A stretch of 5,463 bases of DNA from positions 1-5,463 of the forward strand of contig JABMRP010001424.1 in the NCBI GenBank assembly GCA_013202535.1, given 5' to 3'. Of the stretch, positions 5,458 through 5,463 are shown piece after piece. Each line of letters begins with the position of its first letter. The first letter of the stretch is position 1. The DNA comes from Planctomycetota bacterium (GTDB taxonomy: Bacteria > Planctomycetota > Planctomycetia > Pirellulales > Thermoguttaceae). The notes under the pieces were generated by a model. The model saw only the letters and a program-made list of their open reading frames with translations, searched no databases and was not told the DNA's origin. A program made the position numbers and the translations under genes.

Positions 5458-5463
5458 CTCTTC

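Overview
The window looks like chromosomal DNA of a GC-rich bacterium. The best guess is Planctomycetota. The clue is the last gene pair: an ECF-type sigma factor with a long linker between regions 2 and 4, followed by a tiny soluble CHCC zinc-finger anti-sigma protein. Pairs of this style are common in planctomycetes, but they also occur in other phyla, so the assignment is moderate and rests on remembered family resemblance. All recognised genes lie on the plus strand. No RNA genes, insertion sequences, CRISPR arrays or integration sites were seen.

Layout. (a) 1-1901: the C-terminal part of a VTT/TVP38/TMEM64-type membrane protein, overlapping by ATGA a complete FAD/NAD(P) disulfide oxidoreductase that resembles MerA and dihydrolipoamide dehydrogenase. 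(b) 2008-4232: an unusual fusion of an N-terminal glutaredoxin-like domain (CPHC) to a GH63/mannosylglycerate-hydrolase-like (alpha/alpha)6 glycosidase, overlapping by ATGA an AhpD/carboxymuconolactone-decarboxylase-type peroxidase-related protein with an intact E-x11-C-x2-C-x3-H motif. (c) 4233-4374: a non-coding gap with a possible extended -10 promoter and a 10-base palindrome. (d) 4375-5228: the ECF sigma factor and, two bases later, its zinc-finger partner. (e) 5229-5463: a non-coding tail with a good intrinsic terminator, a second long hairpin with a T-tract, and a perfect AGGAGGT four bases after that T-tract region, which suggests another gene starts just past the window edge.

How the genes may work together (inference). 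Four consecutive products carry or sit beside thiol/disulfide chemistry: a flavin disulfide reductase with CxxxxC, a glutaredoxin-like CPHC domain, an AhpD-like CxxC protein, and a zinc-thiolate anti-sigma factor. The simplest reading is a redox or oxidative-stress cluster in which the flavoprotein feeds electrons to the CxxC proteins, with the glycosidase linked to carbohydrate or compatible-solute turnover. The sigma/anti-sigma pair appears to be its own transcription unit, and whether it controls the upstream genes cannot be told from sequence alone. The glutaredoxin-glycosidase fusion, together with a cysteine cluster inside the glycosidase domain, is the most unusual item in the window.
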